A stretch of 13,897 nt of DNA from Thermococcus sp. (GCF_027066465.1 NZ_JAMONU010000067.1:1-13897), one strand, 5' to 3'; shown: positions 5,935 through 12,223, numbered from the stretch's first letter. A program made the numbers and translations. The notes: a model not told the origin generated them from the sequence alone.

Positions 5935-7011
5935 TCAGATTTCGTCTCTCCTGAGGAGACCAAGCTCCTCCCCCGTCTCGAGAACCCTCATCCTGCCGAA
6001 CCTGACCTCCGCAACTTCTGAGACGTCTTCGTCGGAGAGCGGCGTTAGAACCTGGAGGAGGCCCGAGCTGAAGTTGACCCACTTGAGGATTCCGAGACCG
6101 ATGCAGAGGCCGTTTTTATCAATGAGGCCCACGAGAAGGTTGTTCAATTTCTCAAAGTCTACCGCATGAACCGAGCGGTAGCCCCTCGGAAAGCTATCCT
6201 CGTCGGCTTTTACCACGGTGTAGCGCCCTTCGTTTTCCCAGCCTGCCAAAAGGAGCCACCGGAAAACCCTTGAGAGCAGCGTTCTTTCCCTCTCGTCGAG
6301 GGGACGGCCGTTGAAGAGCAACGTCCCCGTGACGGCGACCTCAGCCGTATCGAACTCGACGAGGCGGGAACTGGAAAAGTATGTCCTCCACTTCTCAAAG
6401 CGTATCTCCCTCCGCTCCTCCCTGGGAACGGGTCTGGCGCTCTCACTCATACTGAGCCTGACGATTTGTGTGTAGTTGCCCAGAACCCTTGAGAGGGCCA
6501 ACAGTTCGTCGTTACGCTCGAGGACAACGGTTATGTCGGGCCTCACGAGTTCCGCCTTAAGGCGCTTCATTTCAAAGCCCGGCCCAGTTACAAAGCCCGT
6601 TGTGTCTATCAGAACAACGTCGGCGTTTTTCTCGGCGATTTCAACGAGCCTTTTAACCCCGACGGCCATCTCCCCTATGAACTGGCCCGGAGAAACTGTT
6701 CCTATGAAGTAGTGGGCAGCCCCTTTAAGTTCAGAAAGGCTGGAGAAGTTCTCATCGGGGAACGCGAGGCTGACCGTTGCAGGGGGTAGCACTCCTTTCT
6801 GGCCGACGTCGGAATCCACTATGGCGACGCTCCTGCCGAGGTTCAGAAGCTCGTTCGCCAGAAAGGTCACGAGGGTGCTCTTCCCGGTGTCGAGTCCCCC
6901 AACGACCATGACCTTAACCGCATCGCGGGAGGAAAGCTCAGAAAGGAGTTCGAGCCTGTCCGGTGGAACGTCTCTCGTGTAGTTCGCCTTGTTCATGCTC
7001 TTTAGTTTCAT
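5935..7011 (-). CDS. clp1: Polynucleotide 5'-hydroxyl kinase, Clp1/Grc3 family
   Basis: A 358-residue P-loop kinase. The Walker A is GGLDTGKST (38-46), the strand VAIVDSDVGQKGV (62-74) is the characteristic Clp1/Grc3 motif, and VVLIDTTGFVTGPG (132-145) carries the Walker B-like Asp. The C-terminal half (about 215-358) is the beta-rich domain typical of the family. Archaeal members phosphorylate 5'-OH ends of RNA and DNA, as shown for the Pyrococcus horikoshii protein. The likely use is tRNA or rRNA processing or RNA repair (inference). The start is uncertain: ATG 7011 has no Shine-Dalgarno site, and a second ATG at 6996 fits a TATA element at 7021-7030 as a nearly leaderless message. It lies at the head of the leftward cluster with ubiA. 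Confidence 0.9.
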   Translation of the reverse strand: MKLKSMNKANYTRDVPPDRLELLSELSSRDAVKVMVVGGLDTGKSTLVTFLANELLNLGRSVAIVDSDVGQKGVLPPATVSLAFPDENFSSLSELKGAAHYFIGTVSPGQFIGEMAVGVKRLVEIAEKNADVVLIDTTGFVTGPGFEMKRLKAELVRPDITVVLERNDELLALSRVLGNYTQIVRLSMSESARPVPREERREIRFEKWRTYFSSSRLVEFDTAEVAVTGTLLFNGRPLDERERTLLSRVFRWLLLAGWENEGRYTVVKADEDSFPRGYRSVHAVDFEKLNNLLVGLIDKNGLCIGLGILKWVNFSSGLLQVLTPLSDEDVSEVAEVRFGRMRVLETGEELGLLRRDEI

Positions 7012-7020
7012 CGGCCGGTT

Positions 7021-7030
7021 AAAAATTTTA
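7021..7030 (-). promoter_or_regulatory. TATA-like element of clp1
   Basis: The minus strand reads TAAAATTTTT, predicting transcription from near 7000 and favouring ATG 6996 over 7011. The palindromic TATA element at 7052-7067 is an alternative that would serve ATG 7011. Confidence 0.4.
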
Positions 7031-7051
7031 ACTCCCGTTCCGCTCTGGAAA

Positions 7052-7067
7052 AACTTATAAATAAGTT
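7052..7067. promoter_or_regulatory. Palindromic TATA element between clp1 and the Lrp gene
   Basis: AACTTAT-AA-ATAAGTT has perfect 7-bp arms around a 2-bp centre. It contains a TATA box readable on both strands: rightward it predicts transcription from about 7083 for the Lrp-type gene (leader about 63 nt), leftward from about 7033 for clp1. It could also be a site for the Lrp-type protein (inference). Confidence 0.5.
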
Positions 7068-7145
7068 GGTGTGTTAGGGGTGATTGAAAAGATTAGGTTT
7101 GACGTTTAGCCAGTTCGAGTTTTTATTAGACAAGGAGGTGCCGGC

Positions 7146-7610
7146 ATGAAGGACAAAACTTCGCTCACTCCCCGCCAGATTAAGCTCCTCAGAAAACTTT
7201 ACGAAGACGGCAAGACGATAGAGGTTCACACCGTCGAGAAGACCCAGGACGAGCTTGCAAAGGAGCTTGGGATAACGAGGCAGGCCTTAAGCAACCACCT
7301 CAAAGTTCTCAAGGAGCTTGGTTACATAAGAACTGGGAGGGGATTCATAGACCTGACGGAGAAAGCCCTCGAACTGCTCGGTGAAAAGAAGGGCGACGTC
7401 TTCGTGTTCGTCAAAATTGAACCAACGAAGAGGAGGCACGTTTACGAGGAGATAAAGAAGCTCAAGATTAAGAGGATATACCGCGTTACAGGCGACGTTG
7501 ACCTGATAATAGAAGCTGATAAGACGAAGCTCGACGAAATCCTCGAGGAGATAGCATCACTCGACGGGGTAAAAGAGACCAACACGCACCTCGTCCTAGA
7601 GATTCTGTGA
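7146..7610 (+). CDS. Lrp/AsnC-like transcriptional regulator
   Basis: A 154-residue protein. An N-terminal winged helix includes TQDELAKELGITRQALSNHL (33-52) and the wing YIRTGRGFIDL. The C-terminal RAM/Lrp effector-type domain (about 84-154) has VFVFVKIEPTKRRHVYEEI and the signature RVTGDVDLIIEA (113-124), then DGVKETNTHLVLEIL. Lrp-type proteins assemble as dimers or octamers and bind amino acids or related effectors to control promoters; the effector here is unknown. The HTH segment is more ArsR/MarR-like than usual for Lrp. The Shine-Dalgarno site AAGGAGGTG (7132-7140) is nearly perfect. The last 15 bp overlap the convergent engB gene. The palindromic TATA region upstream suggests autoregulation or control of clp1 (inference). 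Confidence 0.87.
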   Translation: MKDKTSLTPRQIKLLRKLYEDGKTIEVHTVEKTQDELAKELGITRQALSNHLKVLKELGYIRTGRGFIDLTEKALELLGEKKGDVFVFVKIEPTKRRHVYEEIKKLKIKRIYRVTGDVDLIIEADKTKLDEILEEIASLDGVKETNTHLVLEIL

Positions 7611-8153
7611 GCGCATTTTCTTTTCCATGAGTTTTTTGAGAACCTCAACGTTCTCCCCAAACTTCGCCGAGACGGGGACGAACGTTTCCGGTATTTCGGA
7701 GTACGGAACCCCGAACTTCTCGGCGAGGAAGTTTATTGTCCTCTCAACGTTCTTGACCTTGTCAATCTTGTTCACGGCGACTATCGTCGGAATTCCAAGC
7801 TCCCTGAGGAAGCCATAGAACTCAACATCAATCGGAATCTCGCCCCTCTTCCCCCATCGCTCTATAATCTCGGGAGCGGCTTTCCCGTCAACGACGAGAA
7901 CCGCGAGTTCTATTTCATCGGCGTTGTCCTCGATGAAGTGCACTATCTCATCCTTTATCCTTTCCTGGACGTGCTTTGGAAGCCCGCTCATGAAACCGAA
8001 GCCGGGGAGGTCCACTATCCTTTTCCCGCGCCACTCCACCTCAACAGGCTTTCTCGTCACGCCGGGCCTCTTACCTCGCTTAACCTTCTTACCGGTCAGC
8101 CTGAATATGAGCGTGCTCTTTCCGACGTTGGAGCGCCCGGCGAATATTATCAT
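7596..8153 (-). CDS. engB: GTP-binding protein EngB (YsxC/YihA family)
   Basis: A 185-residue small GTPase of the TRAFAC EngB family, in bacteria required for large ribosomal subunit maturation. G1 is GRSNVGKST (6-14), the G2 region is PGVTRKP, G3 is DLPGFG (48-53), G4 is NKID (128-131) and G5 is VSAKFGEN (161-168). No extra domains are present, and length is normal for the family. ATG 8153 has GGTG about 7 nt upstream, and a TATA element at 8185-8192 predicts a leader of about 10 nt. It overlaps the Lrp gene by 15 bp at the 3' ends and is divergent from the PRC/coiled-coil gene. A role in 50S assembly in archaea is inferred from bacterial homologues. Confidence 0.92.
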   Translation of the reverse strand: MIIFAGRSNVGKSTLIFRLTGKKVKRGKRPGVTRKPVEVEWRGKRIVDLPGFGFMSGLPKHVQERIKDEIVHFIEDNADEIELAVLVVDGKAAPEIIERWGKRGEIPIDVEFYGFLRELGIPTIVAVNKIDKVKNVERTINFLAEKFGVPYSEIPETFVPVSAKFGENVEVLKKLMEKKMRSQNL

Positions 8154-8184
8154 CTCTCCCCACCGGGCTGAAGTTCTTTCGGGA

Positions 8185-8192
8185 CTTTAAAA
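8185..8192 (-). promoter_or_regulatory. TATA box of engB
   Basis: TTTTAAAG on the minus strand, about 25 bp before a predicted start near 8163. A short leader of about 10 nt contains GGTGGGG before ATG 8153. Confidence 0.55.
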
Positions 8193-8245
8193 GGTTTGGC
8201 GGAAAGGTTAAGTAGAGTGGCGAACAAGGTTATTCGGTGGTTGCT

Positions 8246-8896
8246 ATGCCCGAAGACGCTAGGGCAAACCAGCTGGTAAACAAGTTCGTAATCTCGCTCA
8301 TCGATGGGAAGATACTCGGCTACGTCACGGACATAAACGTTGAGGTTGAGGGAGACCAGTTCTACTTCATACTCAGGATGAGGGAGATTGAAAATCTCGG
8401 AAAGGGGCAGAGCATACTCACAAACGAAAAAAAGCTCAAGATTAAGCCGAACGACATAGTTAACGTTGGACCGGACGTCATAATACTCGGGGACGGAAAG
8501 GTTCCCCCGCTGAGGGAAATTGAGAGGCTCCACGATATCGCCGAGGAGTACAACAACCTCGTCCGTGAGCTTGAAGCCAAGGAGAAGCTTATAGAGCAAC
8601 TCAAAGAGGAAAACTACAGGCTGACGAGACAGATTGAAGAACTACAGCACGAGCTTAGAAAGTTCCAGGTTATGAGGGAGGACTTCGAGCACCTCAAGGA
8701 ACAGCTCGTGAGGCAGGAGGGTCAGCTTGAGATGGCCAGGGAGTACATAAGGCTCCTCGAGGGATTGAGGCACGACATAGACAAAATAAAGGCTGATGTT
8801 GAGACCCTCGTTCAGAAACAGCTCGAAGAAGTCGTCAGGGCGATAATAAACGAAGAACTCAACGCAAGGGGATTAAAGAAAACGAGCTTCCTTTAA
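8246..8896 (+). CDS. PRC-barrel-like protein with long C-terminal coiled coil
   Basis: A 216-residue soluble protein. Residues about 12-82 look like a PRC-barrel: NKFVISLIDGKILGYVTDI with a following strand, and a closing segment IKPNDIVNVGPDVIILG. Residues about 92-190 are a heptad-rich coiled coil (LVRELEAKEKLIEQLKEENY onward). The C-terminal region about 191-216 is helical, then basic (GLKKTSFL). PRC-barrel proteins in archaea include partners of FtsZ-based division (the Cdp proteins of haloarchaea) and some RNA-processing proteins, so a scaffold role is possible but unproven. ATG 8246 has GGTGG (8236-8240) at good spacing; GTG 8237 is a less likely start. The promoter is weak (GGTTAAGTA near 8206-8214). 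Its stop and the convergent Sec61-beta stop share TTAA. Confidence 0.72.
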   Translation: MPEDARANQLVNKFVISLIDGKILGYVTDINVEVEGDQFYFILRMREIENLGKGQSILTNEKKLKIKPNDIVNVGPDVIILGDGKVPPLREIERLHDIAEEYNNLVRELEAKEKLIEQLKEENYRLTRQIEELQHELRKFQVMREDFEHLKEQLVRQEGQLEMAREYIRLLEGLRHDIDKIKADVETLVQKQLEEVVRAIINEELNARGLKKTSFL

Positions 8897-9063
8897 CCGA
8901 ATATGCTCGGCCCGAAGGCGTGCAGGAGGAACTCAGCGGCAACGAGTATCAGCGTCAGCGCTATGACTCCCTTGGGGCTTATTTTCACGGCGCTCGTGTC
9001 CTCGTCGAAGAACCTCATGAGCCCCGCTCCCGTCGGCGGGAGTGTGGTCTTTTCCTTTGCCAT
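8893..9063 (-). CDS. Preprotein translocase Sec61-beta subunit
   Basis: A 56-residue gene read on the minus strand from ATG 9063. The protein begins MAKEKTTLPPTGAGLMRFFD and continues EDTSAVKISPKGVIAL, then a single hydrophobic segment (about residues 33-50: GVIALTLILVAAEFLLHA), and ends FGPSIFG. The G-A-G-L-M-R-F-F-D motif followed by a C-terminal transmembrane helix is diagnostic of archaeal/eukaryotic Sec61-beta (also called SecG in archaeal annotations), a single-pass subunit of the SecYEG/Sec61 translocon with a cytoplasmic N-terminus. AGGTGAT lies 4-5 nt upstream of ATG, and a TATA box at 9096-9103 gives a short leader. It is convergent with the PRC/coiled-coil gene and divergent from S6e. 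Confidence 0.94.
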   Translation of the reverse strand: MAKEKTTLPPTGAGLMRFFDEDTSAVKISPKGVIALTLILVAAEFLLHAFGPSIFG

Positions 9064-9095
9064 ACCATCACCTGTCCCAAACTTTTCCGAGGTTG

Positions 9096-9103
9096 TATTT
9101 AAA
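9096..9103 (-). promoter_or_regulatory. TATA box of the Sec61-beta gene
   Basis: TTTAAATA on the minus strand, preceded by GAGG (BRE-like). The predicted start is near 9075, giving a leader of about 12 nt before ATG 9063. Confidence 0.65.
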
Positions 9104-9115
9104 CCTCACGGTAAG

Positions 9116-9124
9116 GTTTTTAAA
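9116..9124 (+). promoter_or_regulatory. TATA box of the S6e gene
   Basis: GTTTTTAAA on the plus strand, 12 bp from the divergent Sec61-beta TATA box. Transcription would begin near 9145, giving a leader of about 50 nt before the S6e ATG. Confidence 0.55.
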
Positions 9125-9143
9125 CGCTCCGTTCAAGAGCGCT

Positions 9144-9172
9144 CGGGATAGGGCTCTGCCCAATGAATCCCG
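9144..9172 (+). other. Predicted hairpin in the S6e leader
   Basis: CGGGAT (9144-9149) pairs with ATCCCG (9167-9172), and inside it GGGC (9151-9154) pairs with GCCC (9158-9161) around TCT, with a small asymmetric internal loop. The structure starts almost at the predicted transcription start and ends about 10 nt before the Shine-Dalgarno region. Whether it stabilises the message or regulates it is unknown. Confidence 0.35.
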
Positions 9173-9194
9173 CTGATGAATGGAGGTGGGAGGA

Positions 9195-9575
9195 ATGGCC
9201 ACGTTCAAGCTCGTTATATCGAACCCGAAAACCGGTATAGCAAAGCAGGTTGAGATAACCGGTGGGGAAGCCGAAAAGCTCATAGGAAAGAGAATCGGAG
9301 AGGAGATTTCAGCGAAAGAACTCGGCCTCAAGCTCAGCGAGATATTCGGGGACGAGAGCATTCCGGACGACGCGAAGCTCAGAATAACAGGGGGAACCGA
9401 CAAGGACGGTTTCCCGATGAGACCCGACGTGCACGGTCCGAGGAGGGTTAAGATACTCCTCTCGAAGGGACCGGGCTTCAGGCCAAGGGAGAAGGGTGAG
9501 AGAAGGAAGAAGACCGTCCACGGCAACACCATAAGTCCGAACATCGTCCAGGTCAACCTGAAGATAATCTTCTGA
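9195..9575 (+). CDS. rps6e: Ribosomal protein S6e
   Basis: A 126-residue protein beginning MATFKLVISNPKTGIAKQVE. The core contains LIGKRIGEEI, LKITGGTDKDGFPMR-like wording (seen as RITGGTDKDGFPMRPDVHG) and GERRKKTVHGNTISPNIVQV, all hallmarks of the S6e small-subunit protein shared by archaea and eukaryotes. The phosphorylated C-terminal extension of eukaryotic S6 is absent, as expected for archaea. Start ATG 9195 follows GGAGGTGGGAGG; the frame is also open from ATG 9180, but that codon overlaps the ribosome-binding site. It is followed after 72 nt by the aIF2-gamma gene, which has its own TATA box. Confidence 0.95.
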   Translation: MATFKLVISNPKTGIAKQVEITGGEAEKLIGKRIGEEISAKELGLKLSEIFGDESIPDDAKLRITGGTDKDGFPMRPDVHGPRRVKILLSKGPGFRPREKGERRKKTVHGNTISPNIVQVNLKIIF

Positions 9576-9606
9576 AGCCCCTTTTCTTCTCCATTCCCGG
9601 GTAACC

Positions 9607-9614
9607 TTAATAAA
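9607..9614 (+). promoter_or_regulatory. TATA box of the aIF2-gamma gene
   Basis: TTAATAAA preceded by AACC. The predicted transcription start near 9636 leaves a leader of about 12 nt carrying GGGGTGA before ATG 9648. Confidence 0.5.
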
Positions 9615-9647
9615 CGTCCCCACTTTTTAGCCTTAGGGGTGAGAGAT

Positions 9648-10877
9648 ATGGCCAAGAGGAAGTTTAAGCAGGCCGAGGTTAACATCGGTATGGTCGGTCA
9701 CGTTGACCACGGAAAGACAACGCTCACCAAGGCTCTAACCGGAATATGGACTGACACGCACAGCGAGGAACTCAGGAGGGGAATCACGATAAAGATAGGC
9801 TTCGCCGATGCCGAGATAAGGAAGTGTCCGAAGTGCGGCAGATACTCGACCTCCCCGGTCTGTCCGTACTGCGGTGCAGAAACCGAGTTTGAGAGGCGCG
9901 TTTCCTTCATAGACGCTCCCGGCCACGAGGCGCTGATGACGACTATGCTGGCTGGAGCCTCACTTATGGACGGTGCGGTTCTCGTTATAGCGGCTAACGA
10001 AGGTGTCATGCCCCAGACGAGGGAGCACCTCATGGCTTTGCAGATAGTCGGCAACAGGAACATAGTCATCGCCCTCAACAAGATTGAGCTCGTCGATAGA
10101 GAAACCGTCATGAAGCGCTATCAGGAGATTAAAGACTTCATACAGGGAACAGTTGCCGAGAACGCCCCGATAATCCCGATTTCGGCACTTCACGGCGCGA
10201 ACGTTGACGTTCTGCTCGCGGCAATAGAGAAGTTCATTCCAACGCCAAAGCGCGACCCGAACAAGCCGCCAAAGATGCTCGTTCTGAGGAGCTTTGACGT
10301 GAACAAGCCCGGAACGCCCCCGGAAAAGCTCATCGGCGGCGTCATCGGCGGTTCTATAGTTCAGGGAAAGCTCAAGGTTGGCGACGAGATAGAGATTCGC
10401 CCCGGCGTTCCCTACGAGGAGCACGGCAGAATCAAGTACGAGCCGATAACGACCGAGATTGTCTCGCTCCAGGCCGGAGGACACTTCGTTGATGAAGCCT
10501 ATCCCGGCGGTCTCGTCGGCGTCGGAACCAAGCTCGACCCCTACCTCACCAAGGGCGACCTCATGGCCGGAAACGTCGTCGGAAAGCCCGGAAAGTTGCC
10601 CCCGGTGTGGAACGAGCTCCGCCTTGAGGTCCACCTGCTTGAGCGCGTCGTTGGAACCGAGGACGAGCTCAAGGTCGAGCCGATAAAGAGGAAGGAGGTC
10701 CTCCTCCTCAACGTTGGAACTGCAAGAACGATGGGTCTCGTCACCGGGCTCGGCAAGGACGAGGTCGAGCTCAAGCTCCAGATTCCCGTCTGCGCTGAAG
10801 TCGGAGACAGGGTCGCCATCAGCAGGCAAGTCGGCTCAAGGTGGCGCCTCATCGGCTACGGCTTCATAAAGGAGTGA
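9648..10877 (+). CDS. eif2g: Translation initiation factor aIF2 gamma subunit
   Basis: A 409-residue GTPase that, with the alpha and beta subunits, carries initiator Met-tRNA to the small ribosomal subunit. The G domain has GHVDHGKT (17-24), RGITIK (44-49, switch I), DAPGH (89-93), NKIE (144-147) and ISALHG (178-183). A zinc knuckle typical of e/aIF2-gamma is formed by C60, C63, C72 and C75 (CPKC, CPYC). Two beta-barrel domains follow: II about 210-320 (GGVIGGSIVQGKLKVGDEIE) and III about 325-409. ATG 9648 is preceded by GGGGTGA (9636-9642), so the frame's upstream GTG 9639 is part of the ribosome-binding site. A PIN-domain gene follows after 31 nt and is probably in the same operon. Confidence 0.97.
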   Translation: MAKRKFKQAEVNIGMVGHVDHGKTTLTKALTGIWTDTHSEELRRGITIKIGFADAEIRKCPKCGRYSTSPVCPYCGAETEFERRVSFIDAPGHEALMTTMLAGASLMDGAVLVIAANEGVMPQTREHLMALQIVGNRNIVIALNKIELVDRETVMKRYQEIKDFIQGTVAENAPIIPISALHGANVDVLLAAIEKFIPTPKRDPNKPPKMLVLRSFDVNKPGTPPEKLIGGVIGGSIVQGKLKVGDEIEIRPGVPYEEHGRIKYEPITTEIVSLQAGGHFVDEAYPGGLVGVGTKLDPYLTKGDLMAGNVVGKPGKLPPVWNELRLEVHLLERVVGTEDELKVEPIKRKEVLLLNVGTARTMGLVTGLGKDEVELKLQIPVCAEVGDRVAISRQVGSRWRLIGYGFIKE

Positions 10878-10908
10878 CCCCCTTCTCTTTTCCCTTCCGG
10901 TGGTCCCG

Positions 10909-11319
10909 ATGGGACGCGAATGGCTAGTCCTTCCAGACACCAACTTTCTCCTCGTCCCCGGCCAGTTTGGAGTGGATATAGTTTCCGAGCTTAACAGAAT
11001 CCTTGACGTGAAGTTCAAAATCGTCGTTCCAAACGTCGTTCTCGAAGAGCTTAACGTCATCGAGAAGAAAACGCGCGGGAAGGATTTGCTCGCGGTTAGA
11101 ATGGCCAAGAAATTGGCTGAGCGCTTCGAGACCGTCGAAATCGGGGAGTTCGGGAAGAGACCGATAGACGACCAGATTTACGACTTCGCCGTCAAGAACG
11201 GGCGCGTTATCGTCTGCACCAACGACAAGGGTCTGAAGAAGCGCCTCCGCGAGAAAGGTATCCCAGTGGTTTACCTCCGCTCGAAGAAGATACTCGAGCT
11301 TGAGGGCATGCTTGAGTAA
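10909..11319 (+). CDS. PIN-domain ribonuclease-like protein (Fcf1/VapC9 type)
   Basis: A 136-residue single PIN domain. It shows the four acidic positions of the fold: D10 in LPDTN, E46/E47 in VLEEL, D87/D88 in PIDDQIYDFA and D106 in CTNDKGLKKRL. The stretch RPIDDQIYDFAVKNGRVIVC and ending LELEGMLE resemble archaeal Fcf1/Utp24-like PIN proteins, which in eukaryotes cleave pre-rRNA; similar archaeal proteins have been annotated as VapC-like toxins. There is no adjacent antitoxin gene, and it sits behind aIF2-gamma, so an RNA-processing housekeeping role is more likely than toxin function (inference). ATG 10909 follows GGTGGT (10899-10904); GTG 10900 overlaps that site. A T-run follows at 11363. 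Confidence 0.86.
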   Translation: MGREWLVLPDTNFLLVPGQFGVDIVSELNRILDVKFKIVVPNVVLEELNVIEKKTRGKDLLAVRMAKKLAERFETVEIGEFGKRPIDDQIYDFAVKNGRVIVCTNDKGLKKRLREKGIPVVYLRSKKILELEGMLE

Positions 11320-11362
11320 AGGATTGGGAGAGATACGTCAAAACCCAACAACGAACGCCCGC

Positions 11363-11368
11363 TTTTTT
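11363..11368 (+). terminator. T-run terminator after the PIN gene
   Basis: Six consecutive T residues about 45 nt after the PIN stop codon and upstream of the TATA element of the next gene. T-runs suffice to terminate archaeal RNA polymerase, so this probably ends the S6e/aIF2-gamma/PIN transcript. Confidence 0.5.
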
Positions 11369-11389
11369 CACCGAATCCCGTTCAAAACC

Positions 11390-11397
11390 CTTAAATT
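11390..11397 (+). promoter_or_regulatory. TATA box of the HD phosphohydrolase gene
   Basis: CTTAAATT preceded by CAAAACC. Transcription from near 11417 leaves a leader of about 10 nt with GGTGGGAG (11418-11425) before ATG 11427. Confidence 0.5.
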
Positions 11398-11426
11398 CTG
11401 AGCGCCTTTCTTAGAGCGGTGGGAGA

Positions 11427-12203
11427 ATGTACACCGAGGAGGAACTTCTGAAGGAGATTAGGGAACTCCTCGACGACGAGAAGCTCTTCGAGGCCTACGA
11501 GAGAACCTTCAAGGAGTACCACTACTACTTCGATACGACGAACTACATAGTGCTCAACGTCTACCAGTTCAACGACCACGGTCCGGTTCACGTCCTCCTG
11601 ACGACGAGAAGGGCTTTGGAACTGCTTAGAATCCTTAAGAAGTTTGGAATCCAGACGACGGCAGAGAAGCTCGGCAAGCCCCTCTGGTGGAGCAAGTTTG
11701 TAGTTGCCTTCGGAGCGCTCTTCCACGACATAGGCAACATGATACACAGGATAAACCACTACGAGTTCAGCGTCTTTCTAGCGGAGCCGATAATAGGAAA
11801 GCTAGTTGAGGTATTTGAAAGGCGCGACCCCCTCCTCTTAAAGGCCCTGACGCTCAACGCGATATACACCCACGATGAACACGTGCCGTGCACGACGATA
11901 GAGGGCTCGCTCGTCACCATCGCTGACGGCTGCGACATGGAGGCAGGAAGGAGCAGGCTCGTCCACAAGAAGGACCGCGTTGACATACACGCGGTTTCGG
12001 CCCTGGCAATAGAGCGCGTCGAAATCAATGAAGGGGACGAGAGACAGCCGATACTAATCGAAATATGGATGAAGCACCCCGCGGGAATATTTCAGGTTGA
12101 CGAGATTCTGACGAAGAAGGTCAAAAGCTCCCTGCTGGCCGGCAGGATAAGGCTCAGGATTCACACCGGCAAGGACGGCGAGACCCTCGAAAAGGTTATC
12201 TGA
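11427..12203 (+). CDS. HD-domain metal-dependent phosphohydrolase
   Basis: A 258-residue protein with the HD superfamily metal-binding set: NDHGPVHV (H51, H55) as the first His, FHDIGNMIH (H100, D101) as the HD pair, IYTHDEHVP (H149, H152) and TIADGCDMEAGR (D167) as the final Asp. The HD domain covers about residues 48-180. The C-terminal region is beta-rich and may be a separate effector or dimerisation region. The substrate is unknown: HD enzymes act on nucleotides, cyclic dinucleotides or (p)ppGpp-like compounds. GGTGGGAG lies 1-8 nt upstream of ATG. The DUF434 gene follows after 20 nt and is probably co-transcribed. All catalytic residues appear intact. Confidence 0.88.
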   Translation: MYTEEELLKEIRELLDDEKLFEAYERTFKEYHYYFDTTNYIVLNVYQFNDHGPVHVLLTTRRALELLRILKKFGIQTTAEKLGKPLWWSKFVVAFGALFHDIGNMIHRINHYEFSVFLAEPIIGKLVEVFERRDPLLLKALTLNAIYTHDEHVPCTTIEGSLVTIADGCDMEAGRSRLVHKKDRVDIHAVSALAIERVEINEGDERQPILIEIWMKHPAGIFQVDEILTKKVKSSLLAGRIRLRIHTGKDGETLEKVI

Positions 12204-12223
12204 GGCTTTCCCCATTTTCCACC

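Noticed and set aside
9172..9181. TGATGA sequence near the S6e start as a C/D-box sRNA C box
   Set aside because: The preceding base is C instead of a purine, and no CUGA D box follows at a suitable distance. Other TGATGA occurrences (for example 3252 and the minus strand at 5057) also lack D boxes.
9068..9685. 205-codon minus-strand frame opposite S6e
   Set aside because: Its body mirrors the S6e gene and crosses two promoter regions. The S6e reading is unmistakable.
9960..10829. 289-codon minus-strand frame inside the aIF2-gamma gene
   Set aside because: It is the antisense shadow of a conserved GTPase, with no start signal and no domain.
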